Shown: positions 8,062 through 16,915, counted from the first letter of the stretch. The stretch: DNA of 64,000 bases from SM23-32 sp964434535 (GCA_964434535.1 CAYSWA010000010.1:16648-80647); one strand, 5' to 3'. Numbers and translations: made by a program. The notes: generated by a model not told the origin, from the sequence alone.

Positions 8062-8721
8062 ATGAGCGGCATCGAGCTGCGCACCGAGGGCTGGCTCTGC
8101 GCGCTGCCCCTGCTCGCCTACCTCTACGGCTCGGTCCCGTTCGGCTTCCTCGCCGCGAAGCTGCTCAGGGGCGTCGACATCCGCACCACCGGCAGCGGCA
8201 ACATCGGCGCCACGAACGCCGCCCGCGTGCTCGGCTTCAAGTTCTTCCCGCCCATCTTCCTGCTCGACGTCTCGAAGGGCCTGCTGCCGACGCTGGCCGC
8301 GCGGTTGCTGGCGAGCGGGGGCGCCTTCGTGCCGCACCCCCTCGCCGTCGGCGCCGGCCTGGCGGCGATCCTCGGGCACGTCTTCCCCGTCTGGCTCGGC
8401 TTCAAGGGGGGCAAGGCCGTGGCCACCAGCACGGGCGTCTTCCTGGTGCTGGCGCCGTGGTCGGTGCTGGTGGCGGCCGGCGCGTGGGCGCTGGTCTTCG
8501 CCCTGTGGCGCTACGTCTCGCTCGCCTCGATGACGGCCGCCGTGGCCCTGCCCGTCTCGGTCTGGTTCATCCACCCCGACCCGCTCGGGACGGGGCGGTA
8601 CCTGACCGCCTTCGCGGCCCTCGGCGGGGCGCTGGTCATCTACCTGCACCGGGCCAACATCCGCCGCCTGCTCGCCGGCACGGAGCACAAGATCGGCGCC
8701 GGGGGGCGGGAATCGGCCTGA
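8062..8721 (+). CDS. plsY: Glycerol-3-phosphate acyltransferase PlsY
   Basis: An integral membrane enzyme that transfers an acyl group from acyl-phosphate to glycerol-3-phosphate, starting phospholipid synthesis. The 219 residues show several hydrophobic helices and three conserved cytoplasmic motifs: GSVPFGFL, the glycine-rich TTGSGNIGATNAARVLG and GHVFPVWLGFKGGKAVATS. ATG at 8062 follows GGGAGGG. It is read toward, and ends 7 bases before, the dehydrogenase remnant on the other strand. Confidence 0.95.
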   Translation: MSGIELRTEGWLCALPLLAYLYGSVPFGFLAAKLLRGVDIRTTGSGNIGATNAARVLGFKFFPPIFLLDVSKGLLPTLAARLLASGGAFVPHPLAVGAGLAAILGHVFPVWLGFKGGKAVATSTGVFLVLAPWSVLVAAGAWALVFALWRYVSLASMTAAVALPVSVWFIHPDPLGTGRYLTAFAALGGALVIYLHRANIRRLLAGTEHKIGAGGRESA

Positions 8722-8728
8722 GCGCCGC

Positions 8729-8896
8729 TCACTCGCCGGTCAACACGATCTTGCCGAACTGCTCGCCCTCCTCCAGCCGCTGCTGGGCGGCGCGCAGCTC
8801 CACGAGCGCCTCGCCCGGGGCCGGCTCAGGGTCCGGCAGGTCTTCGATTTCGATCACTTCCGGTCCGCCGTGTCGGCGGATGGCGGCGGCTTTCAT
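8729..8896 (-). pseudogene. Internally deleted medium-chain dehydrogenase/quinone oxidoreductase remnant
   Basis: This 55-codon frame begins MKAAAIRRHGGPEVIEIEDL.PDPEPAPGEALVELRAA, the classic N-terminus of zinc-type alcohol dehydrogenase/quinone oxidoreductases, then passes directly into QRLEEGEQFGKIVLTG, the classic C-terminus of the same family. The central 250-280 residues, including the cofactor-binding fold, are absent with the frame kept. ATG overlaps the DHH gene stop as ATGA, so it once was, or still is, translated as the last gene of that operon. It cannot be an active enzyme. Either a true in-frame deletion or an assembly collapse. Confidence 0.8.
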
Positions 8897-9978
8897 GCCT
8901 CGGCTCTTTCATCTTGCGGCGGCTGGCTTGCTTTGGGCACCTCGGGCAGGGCCATCAAGGGCTGCCAGTCGGGCTCGGGGTCGCGCCCGAGCGCCTCCAG
9001 GAAGCGGCCCGTCAACTCGGCGCTGAGCGCTGGGGGGTCGTCGTCCTTGTCGAGCGCCAGGTAGCCGCCGGCCATCATGCCGTGCCCGCCGGCCTGTGTG
9101 CGCTCGCCGACCACGCGGCGGAGCATCTCGCCGGCGCGGGCGTCGCGGCGCGAGGTGCGCAGCGAGAGCACCAGGCGGTCTTCGTAGGCCCCCGTGCACA
9201 GGACCCACTCGATGCCCTCTGCGCTGGCGAGCATGTCCGCCATCTCCGCCGCGCGGTCGGGCGTGGACATGGCGGGCAGGTGCGAGACGAGCACGCCGTC
9301 CGCCACGCGCGCGGAGCGTATGGCGGCGTCGAGCTCGGCGAAGAAGGCGATGGGGTGGCGGGGGTGGTGCAGGCGGCCCAGCAGGGGCTGGTCGCAGAGC
9401 GGGAACGCCTCCAGGAAGGCGGCGATGTCGGCCGGCGCCGCCTCGCGGCCCAGGTCCTGCGTCTCGGTGCCGATCCCGTAGCAGATGGCCGTGGCGAGCA
9501 GGGGCGGGATCGGCGCGCCGGCGGCGACCAGGTATTCGGTGGCTATCGTCGTGACCGCCCCGTAGGCGGGGCGCACGTCGGCCAGCGGCACGCCGCTGAT
9601 CTCCTCGCCCGGGTGGTGGTCGATGACCGCCAGGACCTCGCGGCCCTCGCCCAGCGAGTTGTTGCCGAAGGCCGGCTGCGTGTCGACCAGCACGATCCCG
9701 TCGTCGGGGCGGAACTTGATGTTGGCCACCGACCAGAGCGGCGCTTCGAGCAGGCGGACCATCTCGCGGTTCTCCGCCCGCCCGACGATGCCGCCGTAGA
9801 CGATGCGCGACTTGACCCGGGGCACCGTGCCGATCAGGTGCGAGAGGCACAGAGCGCCGGCGATCGCGTCGGGGTCCGGGTTGTCGTGGACCAGGATGAG
9901 CACCCGCTCCCGGCCGGCGACCAGGTCGAGCAGTTTCTCGACCCGGGCCTCGCTCGATGGCAGTCTCCCTCCGGCCAT
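8893..9978 (-). CDS. DHH/DHHA1 family phosphoesterase (NrnA-like)
   Basis: A 361-residue manganese-type phosphoesterase of the bifunctional oligoribonuclease/PAP-phosphatase group. The DHH domain shows DNPDPDAIAGA, VDTQPAFGN and the name motif VIDHHPG; the C-terminal DHHA1 domain ends with AGGHGMMAGG. Likely roles are trimming nanoRNAs or removing 3'-phosphoadenosine phosphate; a cyclic-dinucleotide phosphodiesterase is another possibility, though no GGDEF or membrane segment is present. The ATG follows AGGAG, and the gene lies 19 bases after the acyltransferase-like gene. Confidence 0.85.
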   Translation of the reverse strand: MAGGRLPSSEARVEKLLDLVAGRERVLILVHDNPDPDAIAGALCLSHLIGTVPRVKSRIVYGGIVGRAENREMVRLLEAPLWSVANIKFRPDDGIVLVDTQPAFGNNSLGEGREVLAVIDHHPGEEISGVPLADVRPAYGAVTTIATEYLVAAGAPIPPLLATAICYGIGTETQDLGREAAPADIAAFLEAFPLCDQPLLGRLHHPRHPIAFFAELDAAIRSARVADGVLVSHLPAMSTPDRAAEMADMLASAEGIEWVLCTGAYEDRLVLSLRTSRRDARAGEMLRRVVGERTQAGGHGMMAGGYLALDKDDDPPALSAELTGRFLEALGRDPEPDWQPLMALPEVPKASQPPQDERAEA

Positions 9979-9997
9979 GGTCTCCTCGCGGCGCCGC

Positions 9998-10870
9998 TCA
10001 CGCCTCGTGCGGGCGGGCGATGAACTTCTCCACCATGTGATGGGGATGGTAGCTCTCTTTGGCCTTGCGCAGGCCGGGGATGCCGAGGTCCTGTTCGCGG
10101 TTGACGAACTCGAACCCCTCCAGACCGCGCTCGCAGAACCACTTGTTGATGACCTGGTAGAGGCCGGTGAACCGGGTCATCGCCTTCTCGAAGTGCACGA
10201 CGGCCGTCTCGTCGTTGAGCGGCTCGCCGATGCTGAACGCCTCGATGCGCCCGTCGATGCGCACGGCCCCGCCGCGCAGCGCGAAGTCCTCGCAGTTGCG
10301 GAGCGTCTCGCGCAGCGCCCAGTACTCCTCGGCCAGCCCGGGGCTCCCCTCCAGCTCCCGCTCGCCGAACCAGCGCTCGATCATCTCGGCCACCTCCCCG
10401 GCGTTCTCCGGGCCGAGCTCGACGTACTCGCACTCGTAGGAGGAGAGGCAGCGGTTGACCAGGTTCTGCTGGCGGTGATACTTGCGGCCGGCCAGCTCGA
10501 CCAGGTCCCGGCGGCGGTAGACGTAGTCGAAGTTGTCACGGTCCGGCTCGACCCGCAGGCCGGCCCCGGCGAGTGCGTCGGCCGTCTCGCGGGGGATGCG
10601 GTGGAACGAGGTGACCCCGAGCGTGCGCAGCTCCCTCAGCAGCGCGGGGAGGTCGACCTCGCCCACGGGCGGCCCCAGCACATGGCGTTCGCCCCCGTAG
10701 GATTCGAAGAACAGCAGCGCCCCGTCGGCCCGCGTCCGGCGCACCGGCCGGTAGTAGCGCCAGACGTAGAGGTTGCAGAAGGTCAGCTCGGAGACCTGCG
10801 GCGGGTGGCTTCGCAGCCGCTCGGCCACCAGCTCCCGGTCGCCCAGCTCCAGCGGCTTCGGCTCGTCCAT
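9998..10870 (-). CDS. LPG-synthase C-terminal-like protein (DUF2156)
   Basis: The 290-residue protein lacks membrane helices and resembles the soluble catalytic domain of phosphatidylglycerol lysyltransferase (DUF2156, a double GNAT fold): an N-terminal SELTFCNLYVWR, a central DYVYRRRDLVELAGRKYH with the Lys/His/Gln block, and the C-terminal half with VHFEKA, YQVIN and EFVNREQDLGIPGLRKAKES. Members lacking the membrane part are common, and their acceptor is unknown. Probable aminoacyl or acyl transfer from charged tRNA or CoA. It lies 45 bases after the YyaL-like gene. Confidence 0.75.
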   Translation of the reverse strand: MDEPKPLELGDRELVAERLRSHPPQVSELTFCNLYVWRYYRPVRRTRADGALLFFESYGGERHVLGPPVGEVDLPALLRELRTLGVTSFHRIPRETADALAGAGLRVEPDRDNFDYVYRRRDLVELAGRKYHRQQNLVNRCLSSYECEYVELGPENAGEVAEMIERWFGERELEGSPGLAEEYWALRETLRNCEDFALRGGAVRIDGRIEAFSIGEPLNDETAVVHFEKAMTRFTGLYQVINKWFCERGLEGFEFVNREQDLGIPGLRKAKESYHPHHMVEKFIARPHEA

Positions 10871-10915
10871 GCGTTCGCTGCCGTCTTGATCGGGGTAAGG
10901 GGCTTGGCGGCGGCG

Positions 10916-13018
10916 TCAGTGCCGGGGGGGGGCCAGGCGTTCGAGCTGCGCCCTCAGCTCGTCGGGCTCGCCCGTCGGCTCGCGGCAGGCGCCGCCGTAG
11001 CAGAGATAGGCCGTGGGGCGCCCGTCGGGCGGCTCCCTGCCCTCCAGCAGCGGCACCTCCTCGGCCAGCTCGCCGGCCCGGCCCAGGGCACAGCCCGCCC
11101 GCGCGAGGTGGGGCAGGCAGAACTCGTCCGCCACCGCCCGCAGCGCCTCGCCGCCCGGCTCGCCGACTCCCACGATAGCCAGCTCGCGCGGCTCGGACAA
11201 ATGCCACAGCGCCGCCTGGAGCATGGTCGCCGCGCCCTGGGGGCTCTGCTCCATGAGGGCGAGGGCCGCGCGGAGCGCGCGTTCGGCCGCCTCGCCATAC
11301 GCGCGCTGCCCTGTCAGCCCTGCCAGCCGCAGCAGCGCCAGGCACGCCGTCGAGCTGCCCGAGGGCAGGGGCTGGTCGCTGCCGGTGCGCAGCGGGGCGA
11401 TGAGCTGCTCGTTGCCTGCGCCGACCTCGGCGAAGAGCCCGGCCTCCTCGTCCCAGTACTCCTCCAGCATGGCGTCGCCGAGCTCGCGCGCGCGGCAGAG
11501 CCACTCCAGCTCGAACGTCTCCTCGTAGAGGTCGATCAGCGCCGCGCAGACGAGCGCGTGGTCGCAGAGGAAGCCGGGCACGCGGGCCCGCCCCTCCTGC
11601 CAGGCGTGCATGAGCCGGCCGTCGGGGCGCATCTGGCGGAGGACGAACTGCGCGCACTTCACGGCCGCCTCCAGCGGCGGCGGGCGGCGCGAGGCGCGGT
11701 GCAGCCGCACCAGCCCGCTGACGGCGAGCCCGTTCCAGTCGGCGAGCACCTTCCGGTCGATGGCCGGGGCCGGCCGCTGCCGGCGGCATTCCAGCAGGCG
11801 GCTGCGGCTGCGCCGCACGATCTCGTCCACCCGGCCCCGCTCCAGGCCGAACTCCTCGGCGAGCTTCGCCGGGGGGACGCTCAGGTGCAGCACGTTCTTG
11901 CCTTCCTCCCAGTTGCCGGCCTCGGTGGCGCCGAAGTAGCGCGCGGCGAGCCGCCCGTCCTCCTCGCCGAGGCACTCGATCATCTCGGCATGGGTCCAGA
12001 CGTAGTAGCGGCCCTCGGCGCCCTCGCTGTCGGCGTCCTGCGCGCAGTAGAAGCCGCCCTCCGGGTCGCGCAGCTCGCGCAGCAGGTAATCGGCGGCGGT
12101 CTCGGCTGCGGAGAGGTAGGCAGAGCGGGAGGTCAGCCGGTGGGCGTCGGCGTAGATGCCGATGAGCTGGGCGTTGTCGTAGAGCATCTTCTCGAAGTGG
12201 GGCACCAGCCAGCGGCGGTCGACGGCGTAGCGGTGGAAGCCGCCGCCGAGGTGGTCGCGGATGCCGCCGGCGGCGATGCGCTCCAGCGTGCCCTCCAGCA
12301 TCAGCTTCGCCCGGTCCTCGTCGCGCTCGGCCCAGATCCTGAGCAGGAACTCCAGCGCCGGCGCCTGGGGGAACTTCGGTTGCGTGCCGAAGCCGCCCAG
12401 CTCCATGTCGTACTGCGAGGAGAACGCCTTCATCGCCCCGCCGAGCAGCTCCTCGGAGAGCTCCCCCTCGGGCTCGGCGGGCTCGGAGCTCCGGCGCAGG
12501 GCCTCCAGCACTTCCCGGGCGGAGCCGGCCACCTCGTCCCGCCGCTCCTCGTATGCCTCCCGCACGGCTTCCAGCACGCGGGGGAAGCCCGGCATGCCGT
12601 CGCGGTTCTCCGGGGGGAAGTACGCGCCCCCGTAGAAGGGCACCAGCTCGGGCGTGAGGAAGACGGTGAGCGGCCAGCCGGCCCGGCCGCTCAGCAGCTG
12701 CACGGCCCGCACGTAGAGCTCGTCCAGGTCCGGGCGCTCCTCGCGGTCGACCTTGATGCAGACGAAGCCCTCGTTCATCCGGCGGGCGATCTCGGGGGCC
12801 TCGAAGCTCTCCCGCTCCATCACGTGGCACCAGTGGCAGGCGGAGTAGCCGATGCTGAGCAGGATCGGCTTGTCCTCCTCGCGGGCGCGCTCCAGAGCCT
12901 CCTCCCCCCAGGGATACCAGTCGACGGGGTTGAAGGCGTGCTGGCGCAGGTAGGGGCTGGCGCAGTCGATCAGCCGGTTGGCTGCGCGCCCCTGCTCTTC
13001 CGCTGCGCCTTCGCTCAT
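10916..13018 (-). CDS. YyaL/SSP411-like thioredoxin-domain protein (DUF255)
   Basis: A 700-residue protein with an N-terminal thioredoxin fold (SACHWCHVMERESF, the CHWC motif) preceded by NPVDWYPWGEEA, then a long (alpha/alpha)6 barrel-like region resembling N-acylglucosamine epimerase or cellobiose epimerase folds. Length and order match bacterial YyaL and animal SPATA20. The biochemical role is not established for the family. It begins with an ATGA overlap on the phosphoribosyltransferase stop and has GAGGAG upstream, so the two are likely co-translated. Confidence 0.9.
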   Translation of the reverse strand: MSEGAAEEQGRAANRLIDCASPYLRQHAFNPVDWYPWGEEALERAREEDKPILLSIGYSACHWCHVMERESFEAPEIARRMNEGFVCIKVDREERPDLDELYVRAVQLLSGRAGWPLTVFLTPELVPFYGGAYFPPENRDGMPGFPRVLEAVREAYEERRDEVAGSAREVLEALRRSSEPAEPEGELSEELLGGAMKAFSSQYDMELGGFGTQPKFPQAPALEFLLRIWAERDEDRAKLMLEGTLERIAAGGIRDHLGGGFHRYAVDRRWLVPHFEKMLYDNAQLIGIYADAHRLTSRSAYLSAAETAADYLLRELRDPEGGFYCAQDADSEGAEGRYYVWTHAEMIECLGEEDGRLAARYFGATEAGNWEEGKNVLHLSVPPAKLAEEFGLERGRVDEIVRRSRSRLLECRRQRPAPAIDRKVLADWNGLAVSGLVRLHRASRRPPPLEAAVKCAQFVLRQMRPDGRLMHAWQEGRARVPGFLCDHALVCAALIDLYEETFELEWLCRARELGDAMLEEYWDEEAGLFAEVGAGNEQLIAPLRTGSDQPLPSGSSTACLALLRLAGLTGQRAYGEAAERALRAALALMEQSPQGAATMLQAALWHLSEPRELAIVGVGEPGGEALRAVADEFCLPHLARAGCALGRAGELAEEVPLLEGREPPDGRPTAYLCYGGACREPTGEPDELRAQLERLAPPRH

Positions 13019-13671
13019 GGCTGCGTCTCCTCGCCGAGCAGCTCCAGCACCTCGGCGTCGCTCAGGTCGTGCCAGCGCTGGTAGAAGGAGGCCACGGCGA
13101 ACGGCCCGCCGCGCTGGGCCACCAGGCAGTAGAGCTCGTCGGCGACCTGCTCGACCGCCTCGATCGTGCGCACCGGCGCGTCGGGCACGGCGATGCAGAC
13201 GGCGGCCGGCTCCCGGCGGCGCAGCTGCGCCACGGCGGCCATCATCGTGTAGCCGCTGGCCAGCCCGTCGTCGACGGCCAGCACCCGCCGGCCGGGCAGC
13301 TCGAGCGGCGGCCGGTCGGCGCGGAAGAGCCGGCGCCTGTGCTCCAGCTCGGCCCGCACGCGGGCGGCCACGCGCCCCACCGTCTCCTCGGTGAGGCCCC
13401 AGGCGCGCACGGCGCGCCGGTTCAGCGCCAGGTCGCCGCCGAGCGATACGGCCCCGAAGCCGGCCTCCGGCTTCTGCGCCAGCGGCAGCTTGCGCACCAG
13501 CACCAGCTCGACGGGCAGCCCGAGCCGCTGGGCCAGCGGCACGGCCACGGCCACGCCCCCGCTGGGGACGGCGGCCACGGCGTCGGCCCGCTCGCCCCGC
13601 TCGATGAGGAACTCGGCCAGCTCGCGGCCGGCCTCGCCCCGATCGCGGAACGCCGCGTAGGGGCCGCTCAC
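13015..13671 (-). CDS. Phosphoribosyltransferase-family protein
   Basis: About 218 residues with a type I phosphoribosyltransferase core: SGGVAVAVPLAQRL, ELVLVRKL, and the PRPP-binding loop VLAVDDGLASGYTMMAAV (two acidic residues then glycine/threonine). It resembles the COG1926 predicted phosphoribosyltransferases; the opening FRDRGEAGRELAEFL is typical. The base partner cannot be told. The start is uncertain: a GTG at 13671 gives VSGPYAAFRDR, while a TTG at 13692 would add seven residues; neither has a strong ribosome site. It sits between the radical SAM gene and the DUF255 gene. Confidence 0.78.
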   Translation of the reverse strand: MSGPYAAFRDRGEAGRELAEFLIERGERADAVAAVPSGGVAVAVPLAQRLGLPVELVLVRKLPLAQKPEAGFGAVSLGGDLALNRRAVRAWGLTEETVGRVAARVRAELEHRRRLFRADRPPLELPGRRVLAVDDGLASGYTMMAAVAQLRRREPAAVCIAVPDAPVRTIEAVEQVADELYCLVAQRGGPFAVASFYQRWHDLSDAEVLELLGEETQP

Positions 13672-13727
13672 CGTTTCCCGTATCTGCGCCAACGCCGGAT
13701 CGCCCCCCGCTTGCGGCTGCTGTCCCG

Positions 13728-14750
13728 TCAGGGCCCGAGCACGATGGCCACCTCGCGCCCGCACTCGGGGCAGCGCGGCTCGTCGATGCGCACCTCCGGC
13801 CGCCCGAACCCGCTGCGCCGCACCAGCAGCTCCCCGCAGTCCGGGCAGCGCGTGTTCTGCCCCTTCTCGGTCATCACGTTGCCCAGGTAGATGTGGTGGA
13901 GCCCGGCCTCGCGCCCCAGGCTCTGGGCCAGCAGCATGCTCTGCAGCGGCGTCGCCTCGCGCCGGGTCTCCATGTAGTTCGGGTGGAACCGCGAGATGTG
14001 CCAGGGCAGCTCGGGCGAGACGCCGGCCAGGAAGCCGGCCAGCCCCCGCAGCTCCTCCTCGTCGTCGTTCGCCCCCGGCACGATCAGCGTGGTGACCTCG
14101 ACGTGGATGCCGGCCTCGCGCATGGCGGCGATGCTGTCGAGCACGGGCTGGAGGTGCCCCTGGCACTGGGTGCGGTAGAACTCCTCGCGGAAGGCCTTCA
14201 GGTCCACGTTGGCGGCGTCGATCAGGCCGCTCATCGCCTCGACCGCCTCGGGCGACTCGTAGCCGTTGGTCACGAACACGTTGGCGATGCCCCGCTGGCG
14301 GGCGAGCCGGGCGCAGTCGAGGGCGTATTCCATGAAGATGGTCGGCTCGGTGTAGGTGTAGGCGATGGTGGCGGCGGCGGACTGCTCGGCGTCGTCGACG
14401 ACGTCCTCGGGCGGCACGTAACCGAGCCCCTCGAAGGCGGGGGCCGCGTCGGTCTGGGAGATCTGCCAGTTCTGGCAGAAGGGGCAGCGGAAGTTGCAGC
14501 CGGGCGTGGCGATCGAATACGAGCGCGTGCCGGGCAGGTAGTGGTAGAGCGGCTTCTTCTCGATCGGGTCGATGTGGCGGGCGACCAGCCGGCCGTAGGT
14601 GTGGGTGTAGAGCGTGCCGCCCACGTTCTGGCGCACGCGGCAGAAGCCGCGCTTGCCGCCGGCGATGTGGCAGCGGTGGCTGCACAGGAAGCAGTCGACG
14701 GCGCCGCCCTCGCCCTCGCGGTAGAGGATGGCCTCGTGCGCGGGCTCCAT
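13728..14750 (-). CDS. amrS: AmmeMemoRadiSam-system radical SAM enzyme
   Basis: A 340-residue radical SAM protein. Cys85, Cys89 and Cys92 (TPGCNFRCPFCQNWQIS) bind the catalytic 4Fe-4S cluster. The Cys-rich N-terminus (CFLCSHRCHI, GFCRVRQN) and C-terminal zinc ribbon (CPDCGEL, CPECGRE) are typical of this subgroup, as are TYTEPTIFMEY and WHISRFHPNY. In other genomes it goes with AMMECR1 and Memo proteins; neither is nearby here, where the neighbour is a phosphoribosyltransferase. ATG at 14750 follows GGAGG. The reaction is unproven for this branch. Confidence 0.9.
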   Translation of the reverse strand: MEPAHEAILYREGEGGAVDCFLCSHRCHIAGGKRGFCRVRQNVGGTLYTHTYGRLVARHIDPIEKKPLYHYLPGTRSYSIATPGCNFRCPFCQNWQISQTDAAPAFEGLGYVPPEDVVDDAEQSAAATIAYTYTEPTIFMEYALDCARLARQRGIANVFVTNGYESPEAVEAMSGLIDAANVDLKAFREEFYRTQCQGHLQPVLDSIAAMREAGIHVEVTTLIVPGANDDEEELRGLAGFLAGVSPELPWHISRFHPNYMETRREATPLQSMLLAQSLGREAGLHHIYLGNVMTEKGQNTRCPDCGELLVRRSGFGRPEVRIDEPRCPECGREVAIVLGP

Positions 14751-14761
14751 CGCGCCTCCCG

Positions 14762-15289
14762 TCACTCGGCGGTCAGCAGCTGGCGGGCCGCCCCGAGCGC
14801 CGCCTCGTAGTCCGGGTGGTCGGTCACCTCGGGGACGATCTCCACGTGCGCGAGCCGGCCGTCCTGATCCACCACGAAGATCGAGCGCGCCAGCAGCCTC
14901 AGGCCCTTGATCAGCACGCCGTAGCGGAGCCCGAACTCGGCCTCGGCGTGGTCGGAGAGCGCCAGCACCCGCTCGATGCCCCGCGCCCCGCAGAAGCGGT
15001 CGAGCGCGAACGGGAGGTCCTGGCTGATGCTGATGACGGTCACGCCCTCGGGCAGCTCCTCGGCCTGCTCCTCGAAGCGCCTGGTCTGCATGGCGCAGAC
15101 GCTGGTGTCCACGCTGACCACGGCGCTGATCAGCACGACGTCGCCGACGAAGTCGCTCAGGCTGACTGCGTTCAGGTCGGCGTCGAGAGCGGTGAACTCG
15201 GGCGCCTCGTCGCCCGGCTTCAGCTCCGGCCCGAGCAGCGTCACGGGTTCGCCGTGCATGGTGACGTCGCCGGTGCGTTCTTCGGCCAT
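14762..15289 (-). CDS. tpx: Thiol peroxidase Tpx
   Basis: An atypical two-cysteine peroxiredoxin that reduces peroxides using thioredoxin. Cys65 in SVDTSVCAMQTRRF is the peroxidatic residue and Cys100 in DLPFALDRFC the resolving one, at the spacing usual for Tpx. Length (175) is normal. The family Pro before SVDT is replaced (VVSVDT), a mild deviation. It fits with the nearby superoxide reductase and ferredoxin as part of oxygen defence. It ends 11 bases before the radical SAM gene. Confidence 0.92.
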   Translation of the reverse strand: MAEERTGDVTMHGEPVTLLGPELKPGDEAPEFTALDADLNAVSLSDFVGDVVLISAVVSVDTSVCAMQTRRFEEQAEELPEGVTVISISQDLPFALDRFCGARGIERVLALSDHAEAEFGLRYGVLIKGLRLLARSIFVVDQDGRLAHVEIVPEVTDHPDYEAALGAARQLLTAE

Positions 15290-15354
15290 TGCGGTCTTCC
15301 CCCTGGTTCGGGTTGCTTCGTCGGCCGCCGCGCTGCCACCCCCATGCGGCCGGC

Positions 15355-16431
15355 TCAATAGCCGAAATCGGCCTCCACCCCGGCCCGGCCCTTGGCGGAG
15401 GCATCGATCAGCGCCTTCGCCTCGTCGGCGATCTGCGTGAACTTGCCCCACCAGGGCGGGCTGACGACCCGGGCCAGGCCCTGTATCTGCCTCATGCGGG
15501 GCAGGGCGAGGCGGGCGAAGGACTCGGCCAGCGAGTCCAGGTCCTTCGTCTCGGGCAAGGTGAAGGCTTCCTTGAAGTAGGCCCGCCCGCACATCGGCCC
15601 GGCCACCACGTCGCTGACCAGCGCATACTGGGCGGCGTACTGCTCGAAATCCACCGCCGCGCTGAGCAGCAGCATCGGCCGGTCCACCACGGAGAACATG
15701 GTCACGGCCGCGCTGCGCACCTCGTCGGGGGAGCTGACGCGCACGACGGAGCCGTCCTTCTCCTGCGCCCAGAGCATCGGCACCTGGGTCTTGTAGAAGT
15801 GGCCCAGCGCGCCGAAGTCTTCGGCCATCTTCACCACGCCCTCGGGCAGGCGGCGGGCCATCTCGGCCTTCGACTCGCCGGGCCGCTGCAGGATGAGCGT
15901 CTCGTTGAACAGCGGCTTGTCCAGCGCGCAGGCCCGCTCGAAGACGTCGGCGAGCCAGTCGCGGTTCCGCTCCCAGCTCTCGGGATGGTCGGGGTTGAGC
16001 TTGACCAGCGTCTTGAAGCCGTCGAGCCTGTCGGCCACCTCCTCGGGCTCGACGGCGAGGCGGGCGAGCTGGCCGAGGCCGCCGTCGACCGCCTCGGTGT
16101 CGGTGTCCTCCAGGCGGCCGATGAGCATGGTCTGCTCGCCGAGCAGCTCGCGGAAGCCGGGGCTCAGGTAGGCCAGGTGGTTGAACAGGGCGGCGGAGGG
16201 GACGCCACCGAGCGCGCGGGCGAACCGGCGGCATATCTCGGCCACGTCCTGGTCGCTCGCCTCGCGCTCCTTTCCCACGTGCTCCAGGTAGCCCTGGAAC
16301 AGGCGCAGATAGGAGCTATGCTGATCGGAGGCGAAGACATCGAGCGTGCCCCGTGGTGCGAACCGGGCCAGCGTGCCGAAGATGCCTTCGCTTACCTCTT
16401 GCCCGTCGGCGTACGTCGCCCAGGCGCTCAA
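15355..16431 (-). CDS. Class I (LacD-like) aldolase-superfamily protein
   Basis: A 358-residue TIM-barrel candidate. FASDQHSSYLRL resembles the ADQRGSL opening of tagatose-bisphosphate aldolase (LacD) and related DUF2090 proteins, FKTLVKLNPD carries a central lysine, and HFYKTQVP matches the strand with the Schiff-base lysine (family LKVEVP). The substrate is not readable; a sugar phosphate or keto-deoxy-gluconate-type substrate is plausible. The start is TTG, with GGGAGG six bases upstream. It lies 65 bases upstream of tpx and 46 bases downstream of hsp20. Confidence 0.6.
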   Translation of the reverse strand: MSAWATYADGQEVSEGIFGTLARFAPRGTLDVFASDQHSSYLRLFQGYLEHVGKEREASDQDVAEICRRFARALGGVPSAALFNHLAYLSPGFRELLGEQTMLIGRLEDTDTEAVDGGLGQLARLAVEPEEVADRLDGFKTLVKLNPDHPESWERNRDWLADVFERACALDKPLFNETLILQRPGESKAEMARRLPEGVVKMAEDFGALGHFYKTQVPMLWAQEKDGSVVRVSSPDEVRSAAVTMFSVVDRPMLLLSAAVDFEQYAAQYALVSDVVAGPMCGRAYFKEAFTLPETKDLDSLAESFARLALPRMRQIQGLARVVSPPWWGKFTQIADEAKALIDASAKGRAGVEADFGY

Positions 16432-16477
16432 GATGTGCCTCCCTTCGTCGTCCGCGGCGCCCCCGCAGCGGGGCCGC

Positions 16478-16915
16478 TCACTTGATCTCGATGCGGCGCC
16501 CCTTGCGGCGGCCGGCCTTCGGCAGCGTGATGGTCAGCAGCCCGTCGTCGTAGGAGGCCGTGATGCCCTCCTCATCGACCGCGCAGGGCAGGTGCACGAC
16601 GCGGTGGAACCGGCCGGTCGGGCGCTCGCAGTAGTAGCTCTGCTCGTCGGCGAACTGCTCGTCCGGCTCCCGCTCCCCCTCGATGACCAGGTGCTCCCCG
16701 TCGAGCGTCACGTTCAGCTCCTGGCCTTCCATGCCGGGCAGCTCGACCTGGACGAGGATGTCCTCGTCGCGGTTGTAAACGTCCATGACGGGGTGCCAGA
16801 GCCCCTCGGAGCCGCTCCCGAGCGGGTGCCCGGGCAGGGCCCGGCCGGCGCGGCGCAGCCGCTGCCAGAGCCCGGGCCTGTCCGGCCCCGTCCAGCCAAA
16901 GTGTTCGTCCGCCAT
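16478..16915 (-). CDS. Hsp20/alpha-crystallin small heat-shock protein
   Basis: A 145-residue holdase chaperone. The alpha-crystallin domain runs from about residue 45 (VMDVYNRDEDILVQVELPGM) to the end (DGLLTITLPKA), followed by a short basic IEIK tail instead of a classical IXI motif. The N-terminal arm contains Trp/Phe/Arg-rich text suited to oligomerisation. I start at ATG 16915, which has GAGGGG upstream, not at the ATG eight codons earlier. No heat-shock operator is visible; it is probably read from the ferredoxin promoter or an unseen one. Confidence 0.9.
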   Translation of the reverse strand: MADEHFGWTGPDRPGLWQRLRRAGRALPGHPLGSGSEGLWHPVMDVYNRDEDILVQVELPGMEGQELNVTLDGEHLVIEGEREPDEQFADEQSYYCERPTGRFHRVVHLPCAVDEEGITASYDDGLLTITLPKAGRRKGRRIEIK

